Of a stretch of DNA of 64,000 nucleotides, positions 43,441 through 55,255 are shown piece by piece. This stretch comes from Protopterus annectens (lineage: Eukaryota > Chordata > Ceratodontiformes > Protopteridae), in assembly GCF_019279795.1 (NCBI RefSeq), contig NC_056740.1, forward strand, positions 223,535,774 through 223,599,773, written 5' to 3'. The position numbers and the translations under genes were made by a program. Below the pieces are notes generated by a model, which was given only the letters and a program-made list of their open reading frames with translations, was not told the DNA's origin and made no database searches. Positions within the stretch are counted from its first letter, which is position 1; the number at the start of each line of letters is the position of its first letter.

Positions 43441-43935
43441 CAGAGAAAAGGGAAGAAAGGCATACAGTAGTCCTGGTGGCCAATCATGTACTAGACCATC
43501 CTTTGGGGCCTCCCCCTAAGGGGGGATCAGGGCAAAGAAGCTGCTGCATTTGTGGTTGGTGGGGGATGCGAATAGGTCGCACAAAGGTCCCAGTGACAGA
43601 AGATCTCCCCCACTACCACTGGATTGAGGGACCACTCGTGAGGCAGAAGAAGGCATCTGTTCAGTTTGTCCGCACTCATGTTGGAAATCCCGGGAATGTG
43701 CATTGCTACTAGAAAGCAGTTGGAGGCTATCATCCACTGCCAAATTCTCATGGCCTCCCGACACAACAGGTAGGATCTGATTTCCCCTTGTTTGTTGATG
43801 TACCAGACTACCGACATATTGTCTGACTGGATAGCAATTGTCCCCAATGGGAGAGCAGTGTGAAATGCTTGCAACACCAGAAACACTGCTCTCAGTTCTA
43901 GGACACTGATATGCAAATTGGCCTTCATGGGGGGA
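43441..43935 (-). pseudogene. DIRS copy F RNase H, 5' end deleted
   Basis: Starts at LHISVLELRAVFLVLQAF near 43920 and continues through QSDNMSVVWYINKQ to MSADKLNR. The first catalytic Asp block (TTDAS) and everything upstream through RT is absent, because the next bases at 43936 correspond to copy C 8430. Confidence 0.85.
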
Positions 43936-45140
43936 TCCGGATTCTATCTTTTCTGGTGGGACTAACTGGATGACTCTTTTTTGGAGCAGCTTTCGGATTT
44001 CTTGTGCTGCTATGTCCCTCTTACTGGGTCTTACGTTGGAGATTCACCTTTGTGGCCAAGGGTAAAGATCGAAGTGGATGTGATAACCTCTGGTAATTAT
44101 AGTCTGCACCCAGGAATCTGTCTTTATGGAATGCCAGGCTAAGTGGTGCAGAGAAAATCGCCCCTGACTACCTCTAGAGGCAAGCAATCGGGCTGTTCTT
44201 CAGGAGTGATGGTAGGACTGCCCGGAAAAGGAATCTTTGGACCCCTGGTTACGCAGACACCTCTGCCTTGTGGGGGGCATCTCCTTGATGAGTTCCCCCC
44301 TCTGGCCTGGGGCGAAAATTTGCCACGTGTGTCACGGAAAGTCCCTTGGGATTTCCCGAGCCACATTTTTCCACTTCTCTGACTCCTACAGTAGGAATGT
44401 TGGGGAGAGGAAAAACATACACCCACAGCAGTTAGGTCTTGCCACCCTTCTCACATCTGGCTAGTGTGTCTTTAACCTTTGGACCGAAAACAGGGGAGGT
44501 GTCAATGGAAGCATTGATGAAGGAAGACTTGAAAGGGTCCACAAAGTTGCACAAGCGCATCCAGACGTGACGTTTCATGATAACGCCTGGACCCACTGCT
44601 CTGGCCACCCCTTCGGTTGTATGGGAAATCAACTGCATGGACGAGTTAGATATGGATTACAGGCTGGCTAGCTGTGAGGCAACTTTGTCATGTACCTCAT
44701 CAGACACAGCTCCTGACAAAGTTCCTGAGAGTTCTGTGACCAGGTCTCCCTGGAGACAGGTGAAATGTGCCAAGTAGTTCAACAACCGAATGGCAAGGGT
44801 TGATGAGGCATAAATCCGCTTCCCTAACCTGTCCATCATCCAAGACTCCCTGTTTGGAGGATGGACAGCAGAACTCTCCTCCATGAGTTCTTTCTTCATG
44901 GCTGCTGCCTTTGCACCAATGTGGGTGATCCTCTAGAGGGGAGAATATTTTGTCTGGTCTCCAGGGGATTGGCTCAACGGTGTCAGGAGTCTTCCAAGCT
45001 AGCTGCACGATGAGCTTGACTAACTCATCTGCAGGCGAGGTCACCCATGAAGTAGAGGGTCGAGCTAACTTGGCAAGTGGAAATGGTTGGTTGCATGGAG
45101 AATTAACATCTTTTTTCCTGAATTTTAACATAACCTTTTA
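43936..45140 (-). pseudogene. DIRS copy F gag-RT linker and gag C-terminal half
   Basis: Blocks seen: HPPNRESWMMDRLGKRIYAS (about 44840), NYLAHFTCLQGDLVTELSG (about 44770), MQLISHTTEGVARAVGPGV (about 44610) and a Gly/Arg-rich tail (about 44330). The frame is broken at several points. Confidence 0.75.
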
Positions 45141-47154
45141 AACTAATATAATCTGAGGAAATGGGATACATTGCACAAAGTTCAACACTACTTTACTGGC
45201 AGGCCATTCTGAGTTCAGGTCCAGAACATGAAGAACTGAACATCCACATGAAATGCAAAGTTTACAGAACATGACCTCTTCCAAATTGGTTACCAATTCT
45301 CAGAATGATTGATTAACCTTTCAAAGTTCATATAAACAGTTCAGCTTAAACTTTCTGAAAAAAATGCTGCATTCTTCTAAAACAAAATGTCACCAACTGA
45401 TGGTTCATTGATAACGCTATCTTCCAAAGCTGCATGGCTAACAAGCAAAGACGGTACATTGTACTGCTTTGGTTGCTTGTGCAAAGCTTTATTTTGATTT
45501 CACTAGGGGCTGCCTACAAAACCCTGGGAAATGAGAATTTGGAACATATTAACAGCTGGAATCATAGCTATTTTCTCTTTTAGATTAGTCATTTCTATAC
45601 AAGGGTGGAATCATGTTCACTGAAATGCAGAGGATTCTGAGTGCACTCTCAGTACTAGTTTGAAGTGCCAGGCATCTAAATTTGCACTGGGAAGAAAGAA
45701 AAAAATGCCAAGGCTTAACCTGACAGAAGCCACCTGTCATCCCTCAAATATCCTTGATCAAGAAAATAATCAGTGGTCTCTTTGGTTTCAGGGAAAATTT
45801 CAAACATTCTAGAAACTTCTCGGATAATGCTGAATTTTCCACACACACAGTCTGGCATTTGACACCTTTATGATGATGGTTAATTCATGACCAAAAAGAT
45901 CATGGAAAAAAATAGCTGCCAGACTGGAACAGGGCATTGATTCATGAAACAAATGTACCCTTTCTTTACAGAGTCCAACACAGCACCCAGAAATACCTAC
46001 TTCTGTCAAGGTGTATATGTGTTTTGGGAAACTGTGCTATTTGGCAGTTTGAAAACAGGTGCAGCTCACTGAAACAAAGATTTCCTTGTATGTACTAAAG
46101 TTTCCTTTCTTATCAGTTACAAACTTTACTGAAGGCATGGCAGTATTAGAATACCGGTCTTTTATTAATCTTAAATAGTGAAACCAACAACTTCAGAATT
46201 GAAATAGAAGGATTCAAAACAGTTAGCAAGAAGGGATGGAATATAGGGCTTGGTGCTCTCCCCAAGATTCTTTAACTAGCGTGATTGGGCCTTTATAAAG
46301 TAATTGTTTTGAATACATACACTTTAAAAACTACTTGTATACCAATGTGGCTGTAGCTACATTTGGTTTCAACAACAGCATATATTAAAAAGTCCTCAAA
46401 ATGACCTAATAAAATGGTAGGAATAAGTGGAGAAAAAAATACCATTTAAACACTCAGAATGTCCTTGAATCACAAAATATTAGTATCAAAGAAACATATT
46501 AAAAGTATAAAAGTAGTGAAGGGAATTAAGTCCATGCCCAGTACAAATCTCTAAAACTGTAAACCCACACATTCATTCTACTCCTCACCATACCTGGAGG
46601 AGCTGGGAACTAGGGGCGATTGTCCAAACTTGCACTCTGCAGTGAGAACAAGAAATGTACTTCTAAAACTTCAGCAGAAGTTCCTAAAAAAATGTGAGTT
46701 TTTTGGGTTGGCAGGCATTAAACAGAAATTAGTTTTACAATTTTATAGTTATTTCAAAAACGCAGCATGACAACACTACAAGATAACCCTTCTAAATTAA
46801 ACTTGTTTTTTCAAGTAAAATTAACTAAACGTTTAAATGTGCGTAATAACAGAGCTAAGACCAGAGATTCCAACTTTGCAAAACTTTAAAGCTCAAGTAA
46901 ACAAAACTAATTTCATAATCACCTAGGCAGAATGTTTTGAAATTTTCAACTGCTTTTCTTGAAAATAAATCTCCACCTCCCTTCTTCTTGTTACTTAATG
47001 CACAACTTTCATTTTATAAAACAGCTCTGCTGACTGATACCCAATTCAATCTTTTTCTCATTTAGTTCACGTGACTACTGTTTCACTGCAATGAGATAAT
47101 CAGAGCGAAGGTAGCCAGTCATAAATAGTTTCACATTTAAAGCAGTCAGAAGGT
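45141..47154. other. Intronic sequence with nothing recognised
   Basis: Low-GC sequence without supportable exon, gene or repeat boundary. It lies in the intron between the two ankyrin exons. A minus-strand frame at 45809-46009 has no family features. Confidence 0.5.
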
Positions 47155-47245
47155 ATTTATTTATTTACTGCTTATTCACCAGGTGACTGGCCCACTGACC
47201 CTGTTCAGCCATGACCCTGGCTTAGTGAGTAGGAGTACACATACA
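47155..47245 (-). mobile_element. LINE 3'-tail fragment
   Basis: TTATTTATTTA followed by a CACCAGGTGACTGGCCCACTG block resembles, in reverse complement, the 3' end at 20960-21010 (GGGCCCAGTGGAC then AAATAAATAAATA). Confidence 0.5.
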
Positions 47246-47394
47246 AGAAAAATTACAGAGTAAGGATATAAAGAAATGCATAACTAGGAAAAAGCAAGTC
47301 ACAGCATACAACGTTTAAGTACTAGTATACTGGAAATAAACAAGTGTTAAACAGGTACAGTTATGTTGTCAAAAGAAAAAAAACCTACAAGTTG

Positions 47395-48540
47395 TGGAAC
47401 GGCAACCTGCTGTACCTGGAAAACAGGTGGTAGATGAGCCAGACCCAAAGGCTTCCAGGAATACAGATTCCTCTTGGGAAGGTTTATTGGTTGACCAAAC
47501 ACCCCTTTGCTTGAGGACCTCCAGGATGTCTCCAAAGGATACGTCATCATGTGGTGATCTTGGGGGACATTCCCCCTGATCAAAATTGGTATCATCTGTG
47601 ACCGCCTCTTAAGGAGAGTCTAAGTGCCTCCTCTTGCAACTTCTCTTCCTAGAGGCTTCATTAGTGGGATGTTCCAGAGAAGTATCAGAAGATATAAGTA
47701 TACCCTGCTGGGTAGCCTGGAGACTTTGGACTGGCTTTTCCTGTGGAGTAGAGTGCTGAGGCTCAAGGCACAAAGACATAAAGGATCCAGAAAGAAGATT
47801 CGTGGGAGAGTGGAATCATCCATCCTCCAGAAGCAGAGAACACTCTCTCCACCACTTCAAAGGCAGAGCACTCTGGGAAGAAATAAGCCAATGGAGCCGA
47901 GAAGACATACTTCCATACTACTGGCTCCCTTTCGCCCGAAGGCAGTCCACCCGAGGCAGTGGTCAGAGTCAAGCTGTCCAATGCCAAGGCTCTAAGGGGC
48001 AGAATCAGCTCGGACAACATTGGAGTTGACTCTAACACCTTAAATTGGGCAACAACACTATGGCGAGAGTCATCCAGCTCCGACACACTTACAGCCAGTG
48101 GCCTCAGAGAATGTACTAGAGCAGAAGATACAACAATCTTTGGATCCAATAGACGTGGTCCTGGAAGACCTGGATCCAAGGGCTCTGAATCAGAAGGTTG
48201 ATCAGAGAAAGAACCAAGATGGGTGCAGTAGCACTGGTCAAGGTCTCCGGACCTGAAGAGGTAGAAGCCAGGAGAATTCCCATCTGAACCTGTGCCAAGA
48301 GAAACTTCCTCATCATTCTGTCCACATCTGCTTCTGTCAGGCTCCTGGAAGAATGGGAAGAAGAGGCCACTGAAGAGGACCTAGAATGGAGGTGTCTCTC
48401 TAAAATGAGTGATGGCAGACTGCAAGTGATAGGGATCCGGGCAGGACACATACTGGGTCTGATGGAGTGATTTTGGATCAGAAGGTATCAGATTCTATTA
48501 AACACATTGGGCATATGATGCAGATGGATCTGAAGATTTA
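47395..48540 (-). pseudogene. Separate DIRS gag fragment
   Basis: DIRS gag middle region in several frames: PKASRNT-type and DVSSADILE-like blocks near 47530 on the gag strand, a Lys/Arg-rich CKRRH-like block near 47630, then Ser/Pro-rich sequence to about 48450. It overlaps in content with the end of copy F at 45060-45085, so it is a different copy rather than a continuation. Truncated on both sides. Confidence 0.6.
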
Positions 48541-48547
48541 ATCATAG

Positions 48548-48550
<3 letters not shown>

Positions 48551-48613
<63 letters not shown>
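48551..48613. repeat. (TA)n microsatellite
   Basis: About 31 TA units, at the right edge of the DIRS gag fragment. Confidence 0.97.
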
Positions 48614-48615
<2 letters not shown>

Positions 48616-48679
48616 GCATTCTCACTTATGTCAAGGCACTGACAGACAGACCTTTAAAATGGCCACACAGTGTTGAGAG

Positions 48680-48850
48680 ACTAATATGCATCTGCCAAAA
48701 AAACAACCTCACTGCATGCAAAACTTAAACTAAAAGAACAACAAAAACCTGTTAGTTATACATACTAACTCCGAGATTGCACAATATCAGGGAAAGGGCA
48801 TATTCCCCAACTGAGAGAATTGTGTGATCTCAGACATCAGTCAATCATCT
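48680..48850. repeat. Divergent fragment of element X
   Basis: TACTAACTCCGAGATTGCAC and a later TGTGATCTCAGA resemble the centre of element X copies 1 and 2 (ACTCTGAGATCGCACTGCAG-like). No terminal repeats are preserved. Confidence 0.45.
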
Positions 48851-48861
48851 GTTTAGTCAAC

Positions 48862-49058
48862 ATAATAGGTTCATAGGTAGTTACTAGGCTTGCAGCCTAG
48901 GGACTGCTGACAAGCCTAGCTCAAAATCCCATTTTCCCCAATAGCTGTCTGGTTAAGCAACTTGCTCAAGGCCATACAATAGACAAATGAGGGTTGAGGG
49001 AATCAAACCCTTTAGTACATGAACCTCAGCTTACAGCTTTAACCCTTTGTGCCAACAA
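48862..49058 (-). mobile_element. tRNA-derived SINE with a CR1/L2-type LINE tail
   Basis: Read on the minus strand, a tRNA-like head (AAAGGGTTAAAGC to GGGTTTGATTCCC, a box B-like GGTTTGATTCC) is followed by CCTTGAGCAAGTTGCTTAACC, the core typical of MIR/CORE-type SINEs. The 3' part reads GAGCTAGGCTTGT, AGCCTAGTAACTA and CCTATGAACCTATT. That tail matches the 3' ends of the LINE at 36210-36277 and 51865-51920. Confidence 0.7.
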
Positions 49059-49495
49059 CTCTTACTTTTTCCATGGCATCACTCTGTATGCATTCATGGA
49101 TAATTTACTAATCTCTATAACATTTAGCAGTCTGAAGGCACAGCTGGCGGCTTCTCTCTCAGGATATACTCAGCTTAGCAACCATCACAGGAAGAGAAAG
49201 GGAGGCAAATCTATGCTTTTGAAAGCCGGTCAGTAGTGGGACACCTTGGCAGATAACCCAAAGTGCCACCAAGGCTGTTGGCATGACGAACAGCATGTTT
49301 ATTAAGGACAGTCTATCAGTTGCACTAGATGATGCAGACAAAAGTATTCTTTAGTTAGACCCCTACTCAGCTAGGACTAAGGTCACTGAAGAGGAATGAT
49401 GACAGCAGGCAGGAAGCAAAATAAATAAAATACGGAGTCTCGATATTTTCTCTTACTTTACAAACTAACATTTAAATTACATTCTAGAAACCTAC
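49059..49495. other. Intronic sequence, nothing recognised
   Basis: Between the SINE and the ankyrin exon. Contains no further exon that I can support. Confidence 0.5.
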
Positions 49496-49594
49496 TTGAT
49501 TTGCATCATCGAGGTCCACTCCGACTTCAACAATTTTTTGCAGGACTTCTGCATGCCCATTTTTTGCTGCTAAATGTAAAGCTGTATTTTTGCC
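49496..49594 (-). CDS. ANKDD1A: Ankyrin-repeat exon, ANKDD1A-like (upstream of the two)
   Basis: A 99-bp, phase-0 exon encoding one 33-residue ankyrin repeat, from GKNTALHLAAKNGHAEV to GVDLDDANQ. The acceptor is TTACAG before GGCAAA and the donor is CAA|GTAGGT. Spliced to 41386-41484 it gives two in-register repeats with the TALHLAA helix motif in both. This spacing of one repeat per exon is common in ankyrin genes. The gene extends beyond what I can identify on both sides. Neither the death domain nor other repeats were found in the window. Confidence 0.75.
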
Positions 49595-51514
49595 CTGTAA
49601 TCGAAAAAGATCATATTTTTGATCAACAGTATTTTATTTCCTGCCACATTCATTATGCTGAATCTACGCAATTTAAAATTCTTCAAATGAAAGACTATGT
49701 ACTATGCTACAGTGATCAAATTTCTAAAAATGTTACTTTGTTTATCATAATATGCAATGGCTAGAGACCATAACTCAAAGTGAACATGCATGCGCACTTA
49801 AAACAGTGCACAATTGCAGAATACATCCATAGAACCTACCACCCTGAAAACACCACTAAAAAGCAATTTTATCTTCTCTTCAAACGCAATTTAAATATTC
49901 GAAAAAGACAGTAGCAAAGTACAGTCATGTGAAGACACCTACCATAATGGTACATCTTTAAGGGAGATGATATTGTAGCAGTAACTCATAACATGTAGAC
50001 TAACTCATGAGCAAAGCAGGGGTGCTATGACCAGTTACTAGCTGTATCAATCTTCCTGTACAGGTCAGCTCTTGTCTTGTGTTGGTGCTGATACCAAGTT
50101 GAACATGACTCCCATGTTAGTAGCACTAGTGTGTACAGTGATCAGTTCTTCCAAGTATGACCCATTATTGATCATCATTTTACCATGCGCTTAAAAACAC
50201 ATTCAAGGAAAACAAAGTGAGTGATATATATGAATTTTCAATTACCTAAATAGTTGAAGCAGTAATTTATCTGCACTAATTGCAGACCTGTAAAAATGGT
50301 GAGTGACTACCTCAAAGACCTACTGTTATGGTGAGTTTCCTCAGACTCCTATACTATCCTTCACTGGAGAAAGTCACTGTGGTAATAAACCATAACATGC
50401 TGGCAGAATCCCAGGCAATGTGGTGAAATTTATGTTGGATGTCCTATAACACAATAGTGATAAAATATGTCCTGCCTTGAGATCAGTTTTTTGGGGAACT
50501 AACACAGGCCAATAAAATTGCACAATGCCTGTGCATCAAATCTAGTCTATCCACAGGATAAATGTAGTGCACGCCACATGAGATCACATTTACACACAGA
50601 TCCAAACTCTCTCAAAGATTTTAAAATCTAAGAAAGTGTCACCATCTTGGAAAGTCATAAAGCAGGAAAAACTGTGAAACACAAATACTAGAAAAAAGTA
50701 GCTCAATAAAATATACCAAACACCAGAAACACACATCTTCTTCTCAAATGCATTACTAATTCTACATAAAAATGGTAAAAAGAAAAGGAAACAAAATAAG
50801 GAATCATGGCTGAGGCACACATTAAACATATTTTACAGCAATTAAAACACTAAATCAATAAAAACTTAAATGTAAGTAATTATCTGATATTTTATAAGGT
50901 AAAAAATAATCCTCTGAAGAAAGTGAACACATAATCTACTGAAGAAAATGAAAACATAAACTCCACAAACAGAAAATGAATCAATTTAGGAAGAGACAGG
51001 AAGTGAGAAAAGGAAGCAAAAATAATTAGCATAGTGACAGGAAGCAGCCTCTCTAAGCCAGCAGTCAAATTACACACGCACACACACACTTACATACGCG
51101 CGCGCGCACACACACACACATGTAGTAAAAAGAACCTGTCTGGCTTTTTTGACCTGAGAGGTAAATTTGAAGACACAGTATATAAAATAAAACACTCTGA
51201 GTATAAAATGCATATTAAAATACAAAAAAAAACAAAAAACATAGAAACCCAATTAAATAAAAGCAAGAAGCATACCATCAAGTAAACTGAATTAAGAAAA
51301 ATGATGGCGGTCAGGGAGCATTACTACTTACACATTTTTTTTCATTTCTTTGGGGTTGCCACAAAAATAACTACCAGTGTGAATATTTCAAGGTACCATC
51401 AGCACATCATTAGTAAAACTGACGTAAAAATGAAGGGGAACATTGATACTTTCATAAATGTGTCTTTCAGTTAGTATGGTTACCACCAAATTATTACTTC
51501 TGTGAATATGTTTG
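49595..51514. other. Intronic or flanking sequence with little recognised
   Basis: No gene is supportable. An alternating purine-pyrimidine tract (CA/CG repeats, including CGCGCGCGC) lies at 51075-51120. The rest is AT-rich single-copy-looking sequence, presumably upstream intron of the ankyrin gene. Confidence 0.5.
51075..51120. repeat. (CA)n with a central (CG)n tract
   Basis: ACACACGCACACACACAC, then TACATACGCGCGCGCGCACACACACACACA. A mixed CA/CG run of this type can adopt Z-DNA. Confidence 0.9.
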
Positions 51515-51925
51515 ATGCTGCAATCTCTGCTTGACTTGCAAAGCCATATCTAACCCAGCTCTGTTAGAAATGCTACATCTAAAGAAATCCCAATCCCTCC
51601 ACAATACATGCTCCAGAGACCTCAACCTCATTACCACAATCAACAGAACAAGCTGGAGGGACAGGTTCATAAGCAGAGACTGCCCATGCTATATAATAGA
51701 CTTCCCATACATGCCAAGTGGAGCGCCTCACTGGCCCTCTTCAAGAGAAATCTTGATGAGTGGATGGGAAATAGAAAATTCACCCCAGGGATCACTCCAG
51801 TGGTTCTACTCAACAGAGGCACTGGAAACTAAGGTTGGGTGGCACGATGCCAGGGTAATCCTATGGGCTAGGCTTGTAAAGGCTCCAGGGCCATTAGCCT
51901 AGTACACACCTATGAACCTGAGTTA
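51515..51925 (+). mobile_element. 3' end of the CR1/L2-group LINE
   Basis: Plus-strand frames read TCKAISNPALLEMLHLKKS, then LALFKRNLDEWMGNRKFTPG and LLNRGTGN, homologous to the C-terminus of the LINE at 34400-36277. The 3' end has GGGCTAGGCTTGTAAAGG and ACACCTATGAACCTG. One frameshift. 5'-truncated. Confidence 0.85.
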
Positions 51926-52228
51926 TCTGGAAAGAAATATTAAATGTGCTACTGATATGTTAGTCTCTTTATCTGGACTCATTAATCTGCCAAAATGTAG
52001 CTGAGGTATTGTCTAATGTTATGTGTGTTTATAAAACAGAATGTACAATAGTTTCTGGAGCCCATACTGCAAGACTGTCAAGGAATATCCCTCAGGGCAT
52101 ACTAGGAGATGAGCAGAAAGATGAGAGAATGGAGGGTGGAAAGCTGAGTAAGGACAAAAACAGACAACACAGATGCAGAGTTATGGGGAGGACATAACTA
52201 TAATATTGGATGTTTTTTCAACCACTCC

Positions 52229-53420
52229 TCAATTGATGGAACAAAGTCCCCAGTTAGAGTATTCTTGGGTGGTCCTCAACAAAGGATATTTCTGCAGAAC
52301 AACAGAGTCAAAACCTGCTCTATTCCTAGATAAAATGTCCAACTTGTAATGAGACATCAATATATGAGCATTAGACCATGTAACAGCTGCACAAATGTCA
52401 TCTATGGAAGCTCTGAAGTTGAAAGCAGAAGATGAGGCCATAGCCCTGATAGAATGAGCTTTAAGATGTTTGGGTAATGACAGACCTTTAGTTTTGTAAA
52501 CAAATACAATGCAATCAATGAGCCATCTGGCTAAGATGATCTTTGACACAGGTTTTCCCATTTTGTTCTGATTTCCTTTGATTTTTGGCACTGTGAATGT
52601 AAAATTTGAGCCGTTTCCGCACATCTAATAAATGGAGCATGTATTCACCTTTGTTAAAACATTTTGGGAAGAAAACTTGCAGGTTAACAGTCTGGTTACA
52701 GTTAGATTCTGAGACCACTTTAGGCAGAAAGGATGAGTTAGTCCAGAGGGATACTCTGTCCTTATGAAAGATTAGATAAGGTGGGTGGAAAGAAAGTGCA
52801 TGGAGCTCTGATGGCCTTCTAGCCAATGTAATGGAAACCAAGAAAAGTGTTTTCCAGGACAAAAACTTTAATTCTGCTCTGGCTGCAGGCTCGAAGGGTG
52901 GGCTCAGTCAAGGCGTAAAGGATAAGTTAAGGTCCCAAGGGGGAACAATGTCCTTAATAGGATCATGAAACAGCAGTTACCCTTAAGAAATGCTTTGCAC
53001 AATTTCAAGGAAGCTAGAGAAGAATTCTTTTCACGCAAGTAAAAAATTGATTGTTGTACATGAACTGTGGAATAACTAGCTACATTATTGAAAATGGAAG
53101 TCAGAAAATTAAGAATAACTAGAATCAGTGCTGAAAAGGGATGTAGATGTCTTTGCTGGCCCAGATCAAAAATCTTTTCTACTTACTCTTGTAAATCTTC
53201 CTGGTAGAGGACTTCTGAGATAATATAAGCAAATGGCAAACGGGAAGAAAGCCTGGAATTTCTGGCAATCACTGAAAGTGGACACACCATGAGGTCAGCT
53301 TGAGAGATTTCATGTCTGGTAGAGGCAGGCTAGACGGGTGAGACAAAAAATCATAAACAGGATCCAGCTACCCAGGGAGGGTTAACTACATGAGGCTATA
53401 GGAAGGGAAACCACAGTTGT
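52229..53420 (-). pseudogene. DIRS copy G tyrosine recombinase, broken
   Basis: HSIRAMASS (HxxR box, about 52455), CAAVTWSNAHILMSHYKLD with the catalytic Tyr (about 52350) and the Arg-box block LARRPSELHAL (about 52810) are visible. Frames change near 52620 and 52900, and the N-terminal part is eroded. Confidence 0.8.
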
Positions 53421-54275
53421 TGAGGCCAGAATGAGGCAATGAGGATAACTTTGCTCTTCCTCCATAATGCTTTCTGAATAAACTTTGGGATAAGAGGAGT
53501 TGGAGAGAAGGCACATAGCAGACCAGAGGGACAGTCATGAACTAGACAGTCTCTTATTGACTCCCCCGGGGGAATTAGGGCAAAGTAGTTGCTGCACTTA
53601 GTGTTGAGGGGGGGGAAGCCAATAGATCACAGCATAGCTGTCCCCATCAGCAAAATATCATTTCCAGTACTGACTGAGAGACCACTTGTGACAGAGTAAG
53701 ATGGACCTGCTCAATCTGTCTGCTAGCACACTGGTTTCCCCTGGAATATGAATTGCCAAGAGGAAGCAGCCAGAAGAAATCGCCCATTACTAGACTCTCA
53801 CTGCCTCCCTGCATAGCGGGTAGGATCGGGTTACCCCTGTTTGTTGATGTATCAGACCACAGACACGTTTTCTGTCTGAAAAGCAATCATTCCCTAGAGG
53901 GAGAACATCTGAAATACCTGCAGCACTAATAGGACTGCTGTCATTTCTAGGATGTTGATGTGAAGTGTGGACTCTGTCTGAGATAACGTGCTTTGGACTG
54001 TGCTTCCCAAATAATGCCCCCCCCCCCCGAGTTGGGAGGCATCCATGGTCACTGTGGCTTTGACTGCAGGCAGAGAAAAAGGGTGGTCCTGAGCAACTTC
54101 TTGTGCATGTAACCACCACAATATGTGATGTCTGCAGACATTCATTATACAAATAAGTGACATTAGCGCATGGTGTCTGATGGACCACTGTACTGCTAGG
54201 GTCTACTGTAAGACTCTCACGTGGAAGTAAGCCAAAGGTACTAGAACTATTAATACTGCCATGGACCACAGTAAT
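53421..54275 (-). pseudogene. DIRS copy G RNase H region, broken
   Basis: TMDASQLGGGGHYLGSTVQS at about 54030 (first catalytic Asp), INILEMTAVLLVLQ at about 53935, then LIHQQTGVTRSYPLCREAVRV in another frame and the DIRS extension. QSDN is altered to a QTENVS-like reading, so the third acidic site is probably lost. Confidence 0.75.
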
Positions 54276-54345
54276 TGTAAGATTAATTGGGTGGTGGTGG
54301 GGGGGGATGATGAGAAAAAATGTGAAGAACCTGTAATACTTGTCT

Positions 54346-55255
54346 TCATAAGGTGCCCACTCTTGTCTGTGGTAGAGTTGCTATTTGAGACTTGGTATCT
54401 AGATGAGCAGCAATGAACTCCAAGGACTGCAACAGAGAGAGCTGTGATTTGTTGTAATTTATACTAATACCTAGATGACTACATCGATGGAGGAAGTAGT
54501 CCTTGGCTTGAATGAGAAGAGGCCTGGTGGAAGCAGATAGGAGGCAGTCACCTAGATAAGGAAACACATGGACTCCGTGCAGTCTCAGGTGAGCTGCAAT
54601 CACTGCCATGTATTTTGTGAACACCCTGGGGGCTGTGGTGAGACCAAAGGGCAGTGCTCTGAACTGGTAGTGACTGGCTCCCAGCCAGAAATGCAGATAT
54701 CTCCTGGAGTGCCTGTGTATCTTGATACAGTAGTATGCGTCCTGGAAATCTGGGAAGCAAGTCCAATTGTCCTTCTTTAGCAATGGTAAGATGGACTGAA
54801 CCAAGATGATCCAGAACTTCAAATGTTTTACACAGTGATTTAGATTGCTAAAATCCAAAATTAGTCTGTAGAGATCCCCCTGTCTTTTTTGTCACTAAAA
54901 AGAATTTTGGATAAGTTCTGGATCCTTTTTGGTCTGAGGGGGACTGGCTGGATGACACTTTTCCTCAGCGGCTTTTGTATTTCCATTGGCTGTCACTTTC
55001 CCTCTGACTGGGTGGAAAGTTGGAGATTCTTTTGTTGCATAATGCAGGCTTCAAGTTCTAGAGATAAGTAACTCTCAACTGCCTACAGAGTGCAGGAGTC
55101 ATGTAGTCCTTCAATGACACTAAAAAGGCTTCTCAAAGAATGGTCCTCTGAAGCCTTGATGGTGCGGGCCACCTCTGCCGCAGGTATGGCATCAGGTATG
55201 GCATCTTCTGTTAAGAGTTCTCTCCTCTGCCATGAGGGGATCTATCTTCATAGGC
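54346..55255 (-). pseudogene. DIRS copy G reverse transcriptase and linker, broken
   Basis: DFQDAYYCIKIHRHSRRYL, LPFGLTTAPRVFTKYM and a catalytic box reading PYLGDCLL instead of PYLDDWLL, so one catalytic Asp is Gly. The upstream linker (54889-55250) is in other frames and includes an ADDTSAEVART-like block. Confidence 0.8.

Larger units (their letters stand above)
41765..45140 (-). mobile_element. DIRS-type retrotransposon copy F, RT core deleted
   Basis: This minus-strand copy lies in the intron of the ankyrin gene, in the same orientation as the gene. Left ITR and internal complementary region, recombinase, RNase H and part of gag are present. The RT catalytic region is missing at 43935, and gag ends at about 45140. 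No right terminal repeat adjoins it. Confidence 0.85.
51926..55255 (-). mobile_element. DIRS-type retrotransposon copy G, truncated at both ends
   Basis: Degraded terminal-repeat sequence may start at about 52010. A clear internal complementary region remnant lies at 52180-52230, followed by recombinase, RNase H, RT and the gag-RT linker. It ends near 55255, where an L1/Tx1-type LINE begins without any right terminal repeat. RT and recombinase frames are broken. Confidence 0.8.

Noticed and set aside
45141-47390. Reading 45141-47390 as an insertion that splits DIRS copy F gag
   Set aside because: The gag pieces on either side overlap in content (a Pro-Ser-Thr-Ser-like segment occurs in both), so they are two copies rather than one interrupted copy.
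48862-49058. A functional tRNA gene
   Set aside because: Only a degenerate box B-like stretch is present, embedded in a SINE core and a LINE tail.
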